From contig JAXGYV010000017.1 of NCBI GenBank assembly GCA_040772045.1, positions 1 to 17,068 on the forward strand: a stretch of 17,068 nucleotides of DNA. Direction: 5' to 3'. Shown here piece after piece: positions 1 through 6,559 of the stretch. Numbering within the stretch: the stretch's first letter is position 1; each line of letters starts with the position of its first letter. The notes under the pieces are model-generated. The model was not told the origin of the DNA. It saw only the letters and a list, made by a program, of their open reading frames with translations, and did no database searches. Source of the DNA: JAXGYV01 sp040772045. Its GTDB lineage: Bacteria; Actinomycetota; Thermoleophilia; UBA2241. Position numbers and translations under genes: made by a program.

Positions 1-594
1 ACCATCTCCGGGCTCCTACGGCCCGAATCGGGCAAAATCATCTTTGACGGCCAAGACATTACGAAGCTCCCTCCGCACAAGATCGTACAAGCCGGCATTG
101 TGCAGACGCCAGAGGGACGCATGCTCTTCCCCGAGATGACGGTGCGCGAAAACCTGATGGTGGGCTCCGCTCACAAGCGGGCGAAAGAGCAGCGCGCCGA
201 GCGGTTTGAGCTGGCCTTCAAGCTCTTTCCACGACTCAAGGAGCGCGAGAACCAGCTCTGCCGTACCCTGTCGGGCGGCGAGCAGCAGATGGTCGCGGTT
301 GCTCGCGGGCTCATGAGCGCGCCGCGTATCTTGATGATGGACGAGCCCTCCCTGGGCCTCGCCCCAATCGTCATTCAGGAGATCTTCAAGGTCGTGCAAG
401 AGCTCAAGAAGCTCGGCCTGACCATCCTTCTGGTCGAGCAGAACGTCCACCACTGCCTGCAGATCTCCGACTACGCCTACGTGCTCGAGACCGGTGAACT
501 CGTCCTCGAGGGCACGGGCAAGGACTTGCTCGAGGATCCGCACACCAAGGCCGCCTACCTCGGCATGGGCGTCGAGGAAGAGGAGGCGAGCTAA
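1..594 (+). CDS. livF: Branched-chain amino acid ABC transporter ATP-binding protein, LivF type (5' partial)
   Basis: The reading frame is open from the first base, so the N-terminus, including Walker A, lies outside the window; 197 residues are visible against about 235 usual for LivF. The visible part starts in the helix after Walker A (TISGLLRPESG). It then shows the Q-loop at visible residue 35 (VQTPEGRMLFPEMTVREN), the ABC signature LSGGEQQ at 90-96, and Walker B ILMMDEP at 110-116 followed by SLGLAP. The switch region reads LLVEQN where many ABC ATPases have a histidine; this EQN is normal for LivF. By family, the protein is one of the two cytoplasmic ATPases (LivF with LivG) that power high-affinity uptake of leucine, isoleucine and valine or related amides through the LivHM permease. 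LivG, LivH and LivM would be expected just upstream, off the window. The hairpin at 644-683 follows 49 bases after the stop. Confidence 0.93.
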   Translation, partial: TISGLLRPESGKIIFDGQDITKLPPHKIVQAGIVQTPEGRMLFPEMTVRENLMVGSAHKRAKEQRAERFELAFKLFPRLKERENQLCRTLSGGEQQMVAVARGLMSAPRILMMDEPSLGLAPIVIQEIFKVVQELKKLGLTILLVEQNVHHCLQISDYAYVLETGELVLEGTGKDLLEDPHTKAAYLGMGVEEEEAS

Positions 595-643
595 CCGAGA
601 CGAGTGGTCTCGCAGACGAGCCTTCGTATGGCTTCTTGAAGTC

Positions 644-683
644 ACGACAATGGCTCCCGCGCTTGCGCGGGAGCCATTGTCGT
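644..683. terminator. Perfect 17-bp inverted repeat after livF, likely transcription terminator
   Basis: The arm 644-660 (ACGACAATGGCTCCCGC) is the exact reverse complement of 667-683, with a 6-base loop GCTTGC. It lies between livF (stop at 594) and the next gene (start at 775). No T-run follows on either strand, so it is not a textbook Rho-independent terminator, but a stem this long and perfect should form strongly in RNA. A protein-binding site or a dispersed palindromic repeat are alternatives. Confidence 0.55.
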
Positions 684-774
684 CCGAGCATAGCGTTACG
701 ACAGGCCGCCGCTCTGAACGCTGCCGTCAACGCCGCGGAGGCGGTCATCCAGCACAGCAGACACGGAGGGCGAG

Positions 775-1803
775 ATGAACCAGCAGACCGCCAACGAGCA
801 GGTCACAGCAGCGTTTCCGCGCCCGCCGTCCGCGGGACCCGTCGTCATCCTCGGCGCGGGTCTGGTTGGCCTGCCGACAGGCCTGGTATTCGCCCTCGCC
901 GGCTACCAGGTTCGTCTGGTGGAGACCGACCCTCCACGGTGCGACTCCGTGCCTTCGCGACTCACCGATCTGCTGGATTTCCTGGTAACTCACGGCCTGG
1001 TTGAACACGCCACCGCGCACATGGCCATGCCGCGGATAGCCGTCAGCGACACGTTGGAGGACGTCCTCAGCCCAGCCGGCGTAACTCCGGCGGCGCTCAT
1101 CGAGGCGGTCTTCGAAGACCTGGAGTTGAAACGCTCTGTGCTGGCCGCCGCGGAACGCTCCCTCAGTCCCGAGGTCGTCATGTGTTCCGTGACCTCGGGT
1201 CTCTCCATCACCGCGCTCAGCGGCGGCTTGCAGCATCCCGAACGTTTCTGTGGCGCTCACTTCTGGAACCCCCCGCACCTCATCCCCTTGGTCGAAGTGA
1301 TCTACGGAGCGCGCACGGCAGACCGTACCGTAGCTGCTCTGTGCACCATGCTGGAGTACGTCGGGAAGCGGCCGGTGGTCGTCCGCCGAGACGTGCCCGG
1401 CTTCATCGGCAACCGTTTGCTCCACGCCCTTCAGAAAGAGGCGATGGCGGTCGTCGCTTCGGGGGTCGCCAGTGCGGCGGATGTAGATCTCGTGGTCACG
1501 CAAGGCTTCGGTCGGCGGCTGGGGGTGGTGGGTCCTCTGGCCGTATGCGACCTGGCTGGGTTGGACCTGGTCCTCGACGTCGATGCGTACTTGATCCGCG
1601 ACCTGGACCGTTCAGCCGATCCTTCGCCACTCCTCACGAGCCTCGTCGAGCAAGGCAAGCTCGGCGTGAAGACCCTCGAGGGGTTCTACCAGTGGACACA
1701 GGAGGAGGTCGCTGGGACCATCGCCCGGAGAGACGCCGCGCTCATTCGAGCTCTGCGAGCCGATCGTGCCGAGCAAGCGCAGCCTGCGGAGTCCAGCCAC
1801 TAG
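775..1803 (+). CDS. 3-hydroxyacyl-CoA dehydrogenase family NAD-dependent oxidoreductase
   Basis: The 342-residue protein has the layout of the 3-hydroxyacyl-CoA dehydrogenase family. An N-terminal Rossmann domain carries the dinucleotide motif GAGLVG at 27-32 and an acidic residue ending strand 2 (VETD, E50). The signature IEAVFEDLELK is at 109-119. The catalytic-histidine segment AHFWNPPHL is at 161-169 (H162, N165), and the C-terminal helical domain starts at VPGFIGNR, 208-215. LGVKTLEGFY at 296-305 is the usual family tail motif. By family the enzyme oxidises an L-3-hydroxy acid or its CoA ester with NAD. The usual SNTSS loop reads SVTSGLS here, and HFWNPP rather than HFFNP is shared with single-domain relatives acting on non-CoA substrates such as gulonate or carnitine, so the substrate is open. 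The start is supported by GGAGGG at 765-770, four bases before the ATG. The tail after about 315 is alanine- and charge-rich. Confidence 0.85.
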   Translation: MNQQTANEQVTAAFPRPPSAGPVVILGAGLVGLPTGLVFALAGYQVRLVETDPPRCDSVPSRLTDLLDFLVTHGLVEHATAHMAMPRIAVSDTLEDVLSPAGVTPAALIEAVFEDLELKRSVLAAAERSLSPEVVMCSVTSGLSITALSGGLQHPERFCGAHFWNPPHLIPLVEVIYGARTADRTVAALCTMLEYVGKRPVVVRRDVPGFIGNRLLHALQKEAMAVVASGVASAADVDLVVTQGFGRRLGVVGPLAVCDLAGLDLVLDVDAYLIRDLDRSADPSPLLTSLVEQGKLGVKTLEGFYQWTQEEVAGTIARRDAALIRALRADRAEQAQPAESSH

Positions 1804-1835
1804 GTTGGCCACGTAAACAATTGTCTACCGCGGTC

Positions 1836-1851
1836 ACACCGCACGCGGTGT
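1836..1851. promoter_or_regulatory. Palindrome, possible operator upstream of the MDR oxidoreductase gene
   Basis: ACACCGC and GCGGTGT are exact reverse complements separated by AC. A second small palindrome, ACCGCGGT, lies a few bases upstream. Both sit in the 89-base gap before the oxidoreductase start at 1893. The size and symmetry suit a dimeric repressor such as a TetR-family protein, but no regulator gene is next to it. The functional claim is inference. Confidence 0.3.
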
Positions 1852-1892
1852 ACGGAGGGAGCGACGACGCACAGGGAACGTATCGTGAGAGC

Positions 1893-2867
1893 ATGAAGGC
1901 CATCGTGGTACACCAGCTCGGCCCTCCGGAGGTCCTCTGCTTGGAGGACATCGCGGCCCTGGCGCCTGCCTGGCGTCAGGTGCTCGTTCGCGTGAGGGCC
2001 GCCGGAGTCAATCCGGTGGATGCCTCTATCCGTTCCGGAATCGGCCCCACGCCGCAGTTGCCGTACACGCCCGGCACCGACGCAGGAGGTGTTGTCGAGG
2101 CAACCGGCGACGCCGTCGACGAGCTCTCAGTAGGCCAACGCGTGTATACGCATGGCTCGGCGACCGGCACCTATGCGGACTTCGCGCTCTGCACGCCCGA
2201 GCAGATCGCACCGCTGCCCGACTCCCTCACCTTCGCTCAGGGAGCCGCCATCGGTACACCGTACGGCACCGCGTACCGTGCGCTGTTTCAACGCGGCAGC
2301 GCCCGATCCGGTGAGCGCCTATTCGTCCACGGAGCGAGCGGCGGCGTTGGGCTGGCCACCGTACAGCTAGCTGTGGCGGCCGGGCTAGAGGTAATCGGCT
2401 CCGCGAGCACTGTGGCTGGCCGCCGTCTGATCCTCGAGCAAGGCGCGGCACACGTGGTCGACCACTCCCTCAGCGAACATGGAGACGAGGTCCTCGAGCT
2501 CACTGACGGCCGCGGCGTGGACCTCATCCTCGAGACGCGCAGCGACGTGCACCTCGGCGCCGACTTGCTCCTCCTCTCCCGCCATGGGCGCGTCCTGTGT
2601 GTGGGCAATCGCGGACCCGGCAACGAAGGCACCGTCGCCGTCAACGCTCGTCACCTCATGCGTGGAGAGAAGACCATCCTCGGAGTCATGCTGCACCACG
2701 TCGATGCCACGGACCTTTCGGCTATCCACGCCGCTCTCGCCACGGGTCTCCACTCTGGCGCCCTGCGGCCAGTGGTCACACGCGAGTATCCTCTCTCCCA
2801 AGCGGCCGCGGCACATCGGGCGGTCGCCGCCGGTCACACCCGCGGAAAACTCGTGCTCCTTCCCTGA
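1893..2867 (+). CDS. Zinc-independent medium-chain dehydrogenase, NADPH:quinone oxidoreductase type
   Basis: The 324-residue protein is a medium-chain dehydrogenase/reductase of the quinone oxidoreductase (zeta-crystallin-like) subfamily. The N-terminal GroES-like catalytic domain includes VRVRAAGVNPVDASIRSG at 32-49 and PYTPGTDAGGVVEATG at 57-72. The Rossmann domain has the cofactor motif HGASGGVGLATVQLA at 146-160. The structural-zinc cysteine cluster and catalytic zinc ligands of alcohol dehydrogenases are absent, as expected for this subfamily. It ends with the typical GKLVLLP. By family it reduces quinones or conjugated carbonyl compounds with NADPH in the cytoplasm; the physiological substrate is unknown. 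ATG at 1893 fits the family N-terminus MKAIVV. The ribosome-binding site is weak: GGAGGG at 1854-1859 is too far away, and only GTGAGAGC directly precedes the ATG. The same frame stays open upstream to 1182 but overlaps the previous gene and is not coding-like there. Confidence 0.87.
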   Translation: MKAIVVHQLGPPEVLCLEDIAALAPAWRQVLVRVRAAGVNPVDASIRSGIGPTPQLPYTPGTDAGGVVEATGDAVDELSVGQRVYTHGSATGTYADFALCTPEQIAPLPDSLTFAQGAAIGTPYGTAYRALFQRGSARSGERLFVHGASGGVGLATVQLAVAAGLEVIGSASTVAGRRLILEQGAAHVVDHSLSEHGDEVLELTDGRGVDLILETRSDVHLGADLLLLSRHGRVLCVGNRGPGNEGTVAVNARHLMRGEKTILGVMLHHVDATDLSAIHAALATGLHSGALRPVVTREYPLSQAAAAHRAVAAGHTRGKLVLLP

Positions 2868-2889
2868 TAGGGTACCCAGCCCAGAGCCC

Positions 2890-2899
2890 AGGAGGTGAT
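2890..2899 (+). promoter_or_regulatory. Perfect Shine-Dalgarno of the DUF4342 gene
   Basis: AGGAGGTGAT is fully complementary to the conserved 3' end of bacterial 16S rRNA. It lies five bases before the ATG at 2905, fixes that start and suggests strong translation. Confidence 0.85.
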
Positions 2900-2904
2900 T
2901 TGAG

Positions 2905-3300
2905 ATGCAAGAGAGAACGACCACCGAGCGCCTGCGAGTCGCCAGCGACAGGACCTTGTCGGAGGTCAAGCGCCTGATTCATGAGGGGAACGTACGACGC
3001 CTCATCATCCGCAACCAAGAAGAGAGAGTGCTCGTCGAGATCCCGCTCACCGTCGGCGCCGTCGGCGTCCTGGTAGCTCCCGTCGCCGCCGCCATCGGCG
3101 CCGTCGCCGCGTTGGCGACTCACTGCACGATCGAGATCGAGAGAGTCGCCACCCCGCAGCCAACGCAGGAGGCGTACGGGCCGGCGAACTTCGCTCCCTC
3201 GGCGGCGGCACCTCCGGCTCAGCCGCTCACGGAAGACACTCCCAACGCCCCAGCCGACGACCAGCCCACCACCGCGAGCAGACCGGCGTCCACGCCGTAG
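2905..3300 (+). CDS. DUF4342 domain protein
   Basis: A 131-residue protein of unknown function. Residues 1-80 match my recollection of DUF4342: a short charged helix (LSEVKRLIHEGNVRRLIIRN), a strand segment (RVLVEIPLTVG), a hydrophobic Ala/Val/Gly-rich stretch at about 49-69 that could be one membrane helix or a buried helix, then the closing THCTIEIERV. Residues 81-131 are a low-complexity Pro/Ala/Thr-rich tail that looks disordered. In other bacteria the domain is found alone or after a UBA/TS-N-like helix; here it stands alone. No biochemical role is known to me. It is expressed from a near-ideal ribosome-binding site 37 bases after the oxidoreductase stop, so it could be co-transcribed with it. 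Confidence 0.75.
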   Translation: MQERTTTERLRVASDRTLSEVKRLIHEGNVRRLIIRNQEERVLVEIPLTVGAVGVLVAPVAAAIGAVAALATHCTIEIERVATPQPTQEAYGPANFAPSAAAPPAQPLTEDTPNAPADDQPTTASRPASTP

Positions 3301-3400
3301 ACCGCGCTGCATGACGACGACTCGGAGAGAGCGTCGCCTTCATGGCAGAGACCACAGCGTGAACGCCAGCGAACGTCAACCGTTTGTCGGCTCATCACCC

Positions 3401-3430
3401 TTGTTTGCGCCCCAGACACGTAGCTAACCT
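3401..3430 (+). promoter_or_regulatory. Possible sigma70-like promoter before the C39 peptidase gene
   Basis: TTGTTT at 3401-3406 and TAACCT at 3425-3430 are spaced 18 bases apart in the 192-base gap upstream of the peptidase. A GTGGAG/CTCCAC hairpin (3437-3442 with 3455-3460) follows in what would be the leader. Both hexamers are imperfect, so this is only suggestive. Confidence 0.22.
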
Positions 3431-3492
3431 ACTCACGTGGAGGCAACCCCGGGACTCCACCGCACCGTTTCTCGCGCATCAAGGAGTCAATC

Positions 3493-4248
3493 ATGACACG
3501 TCGTTGGCGGACGGCATGTTGCCTGCTCATACTGTGGACAGCAGCCACGCTCGGTGCGGGCGCGGCGATGGCCCAAGAGCCCCTCAACCAAGGATCTCCC
3601 AACCCCTCCCTGCGGGCCGGCCACCTCACAGCGGCCGAGGCGACCGAGAAAGCGCGCCAAGAGGCAGCGTTCGAATCTTGGCGCGCTGCCCTCCACAAGC
3701 GCCAGAGTCGAGTCGTCGACGCCCCCTTCTACTACCTCTTCACCCCAAGCCACAAACAGATCAACAACTACTACTGCGGGCCTGCATCAGTGCAAATCAT
3801 CGACGACTACTGGGGCGATTACTGCAGCCAGATCGTCTACGCCCGCCACATGGGCGTCACCAGTCAGGGCACCGACTTCACTCTCGTCGACGACGCCCTG
3901 CGCTGCTTCACTGGCGTCCCCTACTACTATCGGGCCGGCATGGACGACCCAATCGAGATCTACGAGAACGTCCAGTACGCCCTGTACAAGCTGCACCGGC
4001 CTCTCGTCTGCGATGTCCGCATCGACAAGAATGTCTGGAACCGCTACAACCACACTCATGCCGGCCACATCGTGCCCATCGAGGGATTCGACTGGCGCCA
4101 GAGGAAGATGGTGATACGCCTCAACGACCCCTACAACGAAGCCGACTACTACACGGACGGCGGACAAACCTACGGGCACCAGGTGTATCCGCGAGGCCAG
4201 ATTGCCCGGGGCATCCTCACTTCGCTCCGACGGGATCTCATCTGGTGA
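3493..4248 (+). CDS. Secreted C39-like (papain-fold) cysteine peptidase
   Basis: The 251-residue protein begins with a Sec signal peptide: MTRRWR, a hydrophobic core LLILWTAATLGAGAA, and AMA-QE as probable cleavage site after residue 28. A charged helical linker (about 45-72) leads into a peptidase C39-like domain. Visible catalytic features are Q89 (oxyanion) and C95 in QINNYYCGPASVQIIDDYWG, H192 in HAGHIVPIEGFD, and N211/D212 in RLNDPYNE; the Q-x5-C spacing is canonical. The family (Peptidase_C39_2) cleaves peptides, often outside the cell; unlike bacteriocin-exporter C39 domains there is no ABC transporter fused or adjacent. The mature domain is rich in tyrosine. The start is supported by AAGGAG at 3481-3486. 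The stop overlaps the GTG of the next gene by four bases, implying coupled expression with a lipoprotein, its likely partner at the cell surface. The peptide substrate is not evident. Confidence 0.83.
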   Translation: MTRRWRTACCLLILWTAATLGAGAAMAQEPLNQGSPNPSLRAGHLTAAEATEKARQEAAFESWRAALHKRQSRVVDAPFYYLFTPSHKQINNYYCGPASVQIIDDYWGDYCSQIVYARHMGVTSQGTDFTLVDDALRCFTGVPYYYRAGMDDPIEIYENVQYALYKLHRPLVCDVRIDKNVWNRYNHTHAGHIVPIEGFDWRQRKMVIRLNDPYNEADYYTDGGQTYGHQVYPRGQIARGILTSLRRDLIW

Positions 4249-5573
4249 TCGGCTTTCATCGCACAAGGTCACGTGCGGGCGGGCGTCCATCGCGGCGCCC
4301 GCCCGCCGGCGTACACCGACGGGCAACTGCATGCTTTTCGCCGCGCCAGTACCGAGAGGCAGCTTGGCTCCTCATACTCGCGGCAGCAGCCGTCCACCTT
4401 AGCGCGTGCCAACAGCCTGCCCCGCACGTGACCCCCAACGCATCCCGAAGTGCTATCGCCTCACCGGCGGCTTCTCCCTCTCCCACCGGTCCCGGCTACC
4501 CAGATCGCTCAGACTTCCGCATCGGCCGGCCGCTCCACCTGCCGTTCCGAGCCCTGCGCCTCTCAGGCGACTGGGAACTCGCCGGCTTCACCGACAGCAC
4601 CTGTACCCTCATGCGGCTCGAGCCGAGTCACTACCCCTATCAGACCCTGTATCTCATGGACCTCGCGCAGCTCCAGCCACAATTGGTTCGAGCCTGGCCG
4701 GTAAACCGGCAGGCTGGCTTCATCATGCTCAGCGCAGAGACATCCGACACATGGCTGGTCTGGGAAGAGGTAGCGAATGGCGACGACCTGCGGCGGCCCA
4801 CTTCGTGGAAGCTGTACGCCGGCGGTATCCAGCGGCCAGAGCTCCGTCTCGACCAGCCCATCCTCGTAGACAGCGGACGTACGCCAACACACTCACGCCC
4901 GCTGTTCGACATCTGCGGCGATCGGCTGCTGTGGGCAATCACGTCACCCGGCAAGCCCGCGACGACTGTGCTGACGGCCGTGGATCTCCGCCGGCGCAGC
5001 ACTCTCTTCTCGCTCCACCTCAACGGTGTAGCCTCGTCACTCACCACAGCGGGGGACGAGGCGTGGGTCACCATGCTCGAGCACGCGGGCAACCCAGCGG
5101 CGCGACTCCGCTGCTTCAACTCCACTTCGGGCAAAGAACTGCCAGACCTCTGTTTGAACAACCCCTCACAACTCTCACACTGGACCGCGCGAGGTCTCGG
5201 ATGGACGGCCTGGGCTCTGTTCCCCTCACCAGAAGAGCCACACCCCACGCTCTACGCACGCGACCCGCGAGGGACCCTGCACAAGGTACTCGACAATGCC
5301 AACGACCCCTGCTTCGCCGGCAATCATCTGGTCTTCGACCAATGCACCATGCCAAGCGCTCGGGCAACAGATGGCGAGGCCGTTATCTGGGTGGCCGACC
5401 TCCGCGCTGGCGTGCTGCGAGAGCTCCTCCGCGGCGACACAGCTACCGGAGGTTGGTGGTACGTCCCGGTGAACGGCGGCAGCACACAGCGAACGCTCGT
5501 CGTCGCCACCGTGGCTCTTCCAGATGTCGGCGTTCCGCTTGAGACGCAGCTGCGAGTCTACCGCTTCAAATAG
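4245..5573 (+). CDS. Uncharacterised lipoprotein, possibly beta-propeller-like
   Basis: No family is recognised. A hydrophobic stretch WLLILAAAAVHLSAC ends in a lipobox (LSAC, Cys codon 4407-4409), so the mature part is a lipidated surface protein of about 388 residues. A Ser/Pro/Ala linker follows, then repeated strand-like segments with conserved tryptophans (WELAG, WLVWEE, WKLYAG, LLWAIT, AWVTML, GWTAWALF, VIWVADL, WWYVP). These suggest a beta-propeller of the TolB/WD type; that fold is inference. The only conventional start codon in frame between the previous stop and the lipobox is GTG at 4245 (CTG at 4242 is adjacent), overlapping the peptidase stop as GTGA. This would give an unusually long, Arg-rich 40-residue n-region. 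An alternative is ATG at 4331 in another frame, joined by a one-base frameshift to give a normal 24-residue signal peptide. The 5' end is therefore uncertain and the body is firm. Confidence 0.68.
   Translation: MIGFHRTRSRAGGRPSRRPPAGVHRRATACFSPRQYREAAWLLILAAAAVHLSACQQPAPHVTPNASRSAIASPAASPSPTGPGYPDRSDFRIGRPLHLPFRALRLSGDWELAGFTDSTCTLMRLEPSHYPYQTLYLMDLAQLQPQLVRAWPVNRQAGFIMLSAETSDTWLVWEEVANGDDLRRPTSWKLYAGGIQRPELRLDQPILVDSGRTPTHSRPLFDICGDRLLWAITSPGKPATTVLTAVDLRRRSTLFSLHLNGVASSLTTAGDEAWVTMLEHAGNPAARLRCFNSTSGKELPDLCLNNPSQLSHWTARGLGWTAWALFPSPEEPHPTLYARDPRGTLHKVLDNANDPCFAGNHLVFDQCTMPSARATDGEAVIWVADLRAGVLRELLRGDTATGGWWYVPVNGGSTQRTLVVATVALPDVGVPLETQLRVYRFK
4275..4306. other. 11-bp all-GC hairpin between C39 peptidase and lipoprotein
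   Basis: GCGGGCGGGCG at 4275-4285 is the exact reverse complement of 4296-4306, with a 10-base loop. It begins 27 bases after the peptidase stop. It could attenuate transcription between the two genes or protect the upstream mRNA end. If the lipoprotein really starts at 4245, it lies inside the coding region. No T-run follows. Confidence 0.5.
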
Positions 5574-5589
5574 GCAGGGCGATAAAGTC

Positions 5590-5622
5590 GGGCGCCGCGC
5601 GGCCAACGGCCGTGCGGCGCCC
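5590..5622. terminator. Bidirectional terminator hairpin between convergent genes
   Basis: Bases 5590-5604 pair with 5608-5622 in a 15-bp stem with one G-U pair and an AAC loop. The hairpin sits between the lipoprotein stop (5573, +) and the sufB stop (5627, -). In the minus direction it is followed by GACTTTATC, a short T-rich stretch; in the plus direction no T-run is seen. The position between two converging gene ends supports a shared terminator. Confidence 0.65.
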
Positions 5623-5626
5623 TCAC

Positions 5627-6559
5627 TTAGCTCAGCAGCCCTTCAATGATCAAGTTCACCGCACTGTCTTCGTCCAGCCCACGCGACATGAGAGTCTGGA
5701 GCTGCCGCGAATCCACACTGCCGATGGCGGCCTCGTGCGTCACATGTGCACGCGGATTATTGACCTGGACGATAGGAACAGCGCGCGCCATAGCCTGGTC
5801 CTGCACGATCTCCTTGCAGTCGACATGGCCACGCGCGTGCGGGGCGTCTGCGGTGACGGTGTTAAAGACCTCGGCGCGCGCTCGCTCGCGCAGCGCGATG
5901 TGTGTCTGCAACGCGGCGCGAGCATAGGCGCCATTCAGATGCCCCGTCTCATGTACCGTCAGCGTGTCGTCGGCACGCCCAAACACCCGCGCGATCATCT
6001 CGAGAATGGAGTGCGCCGCGCAGTCGACCTCATAGTCGATATCCATACGGCCTACACGGCCCTTGAGAAGCTCGAATTCCGTGCGAAACCGCGCTCCCTC
6101 CAGCAGATGCACGGCGGCCTTCGGCGCGACGAACACCCCTCCATGCGGCCCATGAACGTGACGCTCGAAGTAGCTGTACGCCGCTCCCTCTGCCACGGTG
6201 ATCTCCGCATCCATGACGTGGGTAACCTCGACGGCATTGGGAAATGTGCAGTGGGCGAGGACGTGCGCTTCAGCTTCTTCCTCCACCTCGACACGCATCA
6301 CGATACGCTGCGTGCCGCGCTCGGGAAGAAGCCCGAAGCAGAGGTGAACCGGCTTGACCACCCGAATACCCCGCGTTACCACGAGATGCACCTCGAGCCC
6401 GTCATCCAAGGTCTGCGTGTTCACACGAAGCCCAGGAACCAGGTGAGCACCTACAACTTGATTGCCGTGAACCTCGAGGTGTGCGACATCGTCGCCACCG
6501 GCGTGCGACGTAAACTCAGCGATGGAGGCCAGCAGACCGTCGGCGAGAGCGCTGGTCAC
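5627..6559 (-). CDS. sufB: Short SufB/SufD-family Fe-S cluster assembly scaffold (SmsB-like)
   Basis: The 310-residue protein is a SufB/SufD-family scaffold that works with the SufC ATPase to build and transfer iron-sulfur clusters. The C-terminal half carries the family hallmarks: GHVDCKEIVQDQA with C248, NNP at 267-269, VTHEAAIGSVDSRQLQTLMS with H275 and E276, and SRGLDEDSAVNLIIEGLL. It is much shorter than E. coli SufB (about 495) or SufD (about 420) because the long N-terminal region is missing, as in archaeal and anaerobe proteins that act as homodimers with SufC (the minimal SufBC or SMS system). The start is GTG at 6557-6559, overlapping the sufC stop as GTGA, so translation is probably coupled. 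No SufD, SufS, SufU or SufE gene is adjacent, so the sulfur source must be encoded elsewhere or be sulfide. A 15-bp terminator hairpin follows. Confidence 0.85.
   Translation of the reverse strand: MTSALADGLLASIAEFTSHAGGDDVAHLEVHGNQVVGAHLVPGLRVNTQTLDDGLEVHLVVTRGIRVVKPVHLCFGLLPERGTQRIVMRVEVEEEAEAHVLAHCTFPNAVEVTHVMDAEITVAEGAAYSYFERHVHGPHGGVFVAPKAAVHLLEGARFRTEFELLKGRVGRMDIDYEVDCAAHSILEMIARVFGRADDTLTVHETGHLNGAYARAALQTHIALRERARAEVFNTVTADAPHARGHVDCKEIVQDQAMARAVPIVQVNNPRAHVTHEAAIGSVDSRQLQTLMSRGLDEDSAVNLIIEGLLS

Noticed and set aside
1182..1892. Upstream extension of the quinone oxidoreductase frame
   Set aside because: The frame is open only because of high GC. It overlaps the well-supported 3-hydroxyacyl-CoA dehydrogenase gene and its translation is Arg/Ser/Pro-rich without family features.
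3301..3492. Possible c-di-AMP (ydaO-type) riboswitch upstream of the C39 peptidase
   Set aside because: AGCTAACCT at 3422-3430 resembles the 3' part of that motif, and such riboswitches often precede actinobacterial cell-wall enzymes. The other conserved blocks (GGGGGAACC-like, GGGTGAATCC-like, CCGAATCC-like) are missing, so I do not call it.
4331..4402. Separate short gene starting at ATG 4331
   Set aside because: It encodes only 23 residues with no Shine-Dalgarno; it matters only as a possible frameshifted start of the lipoprotein.
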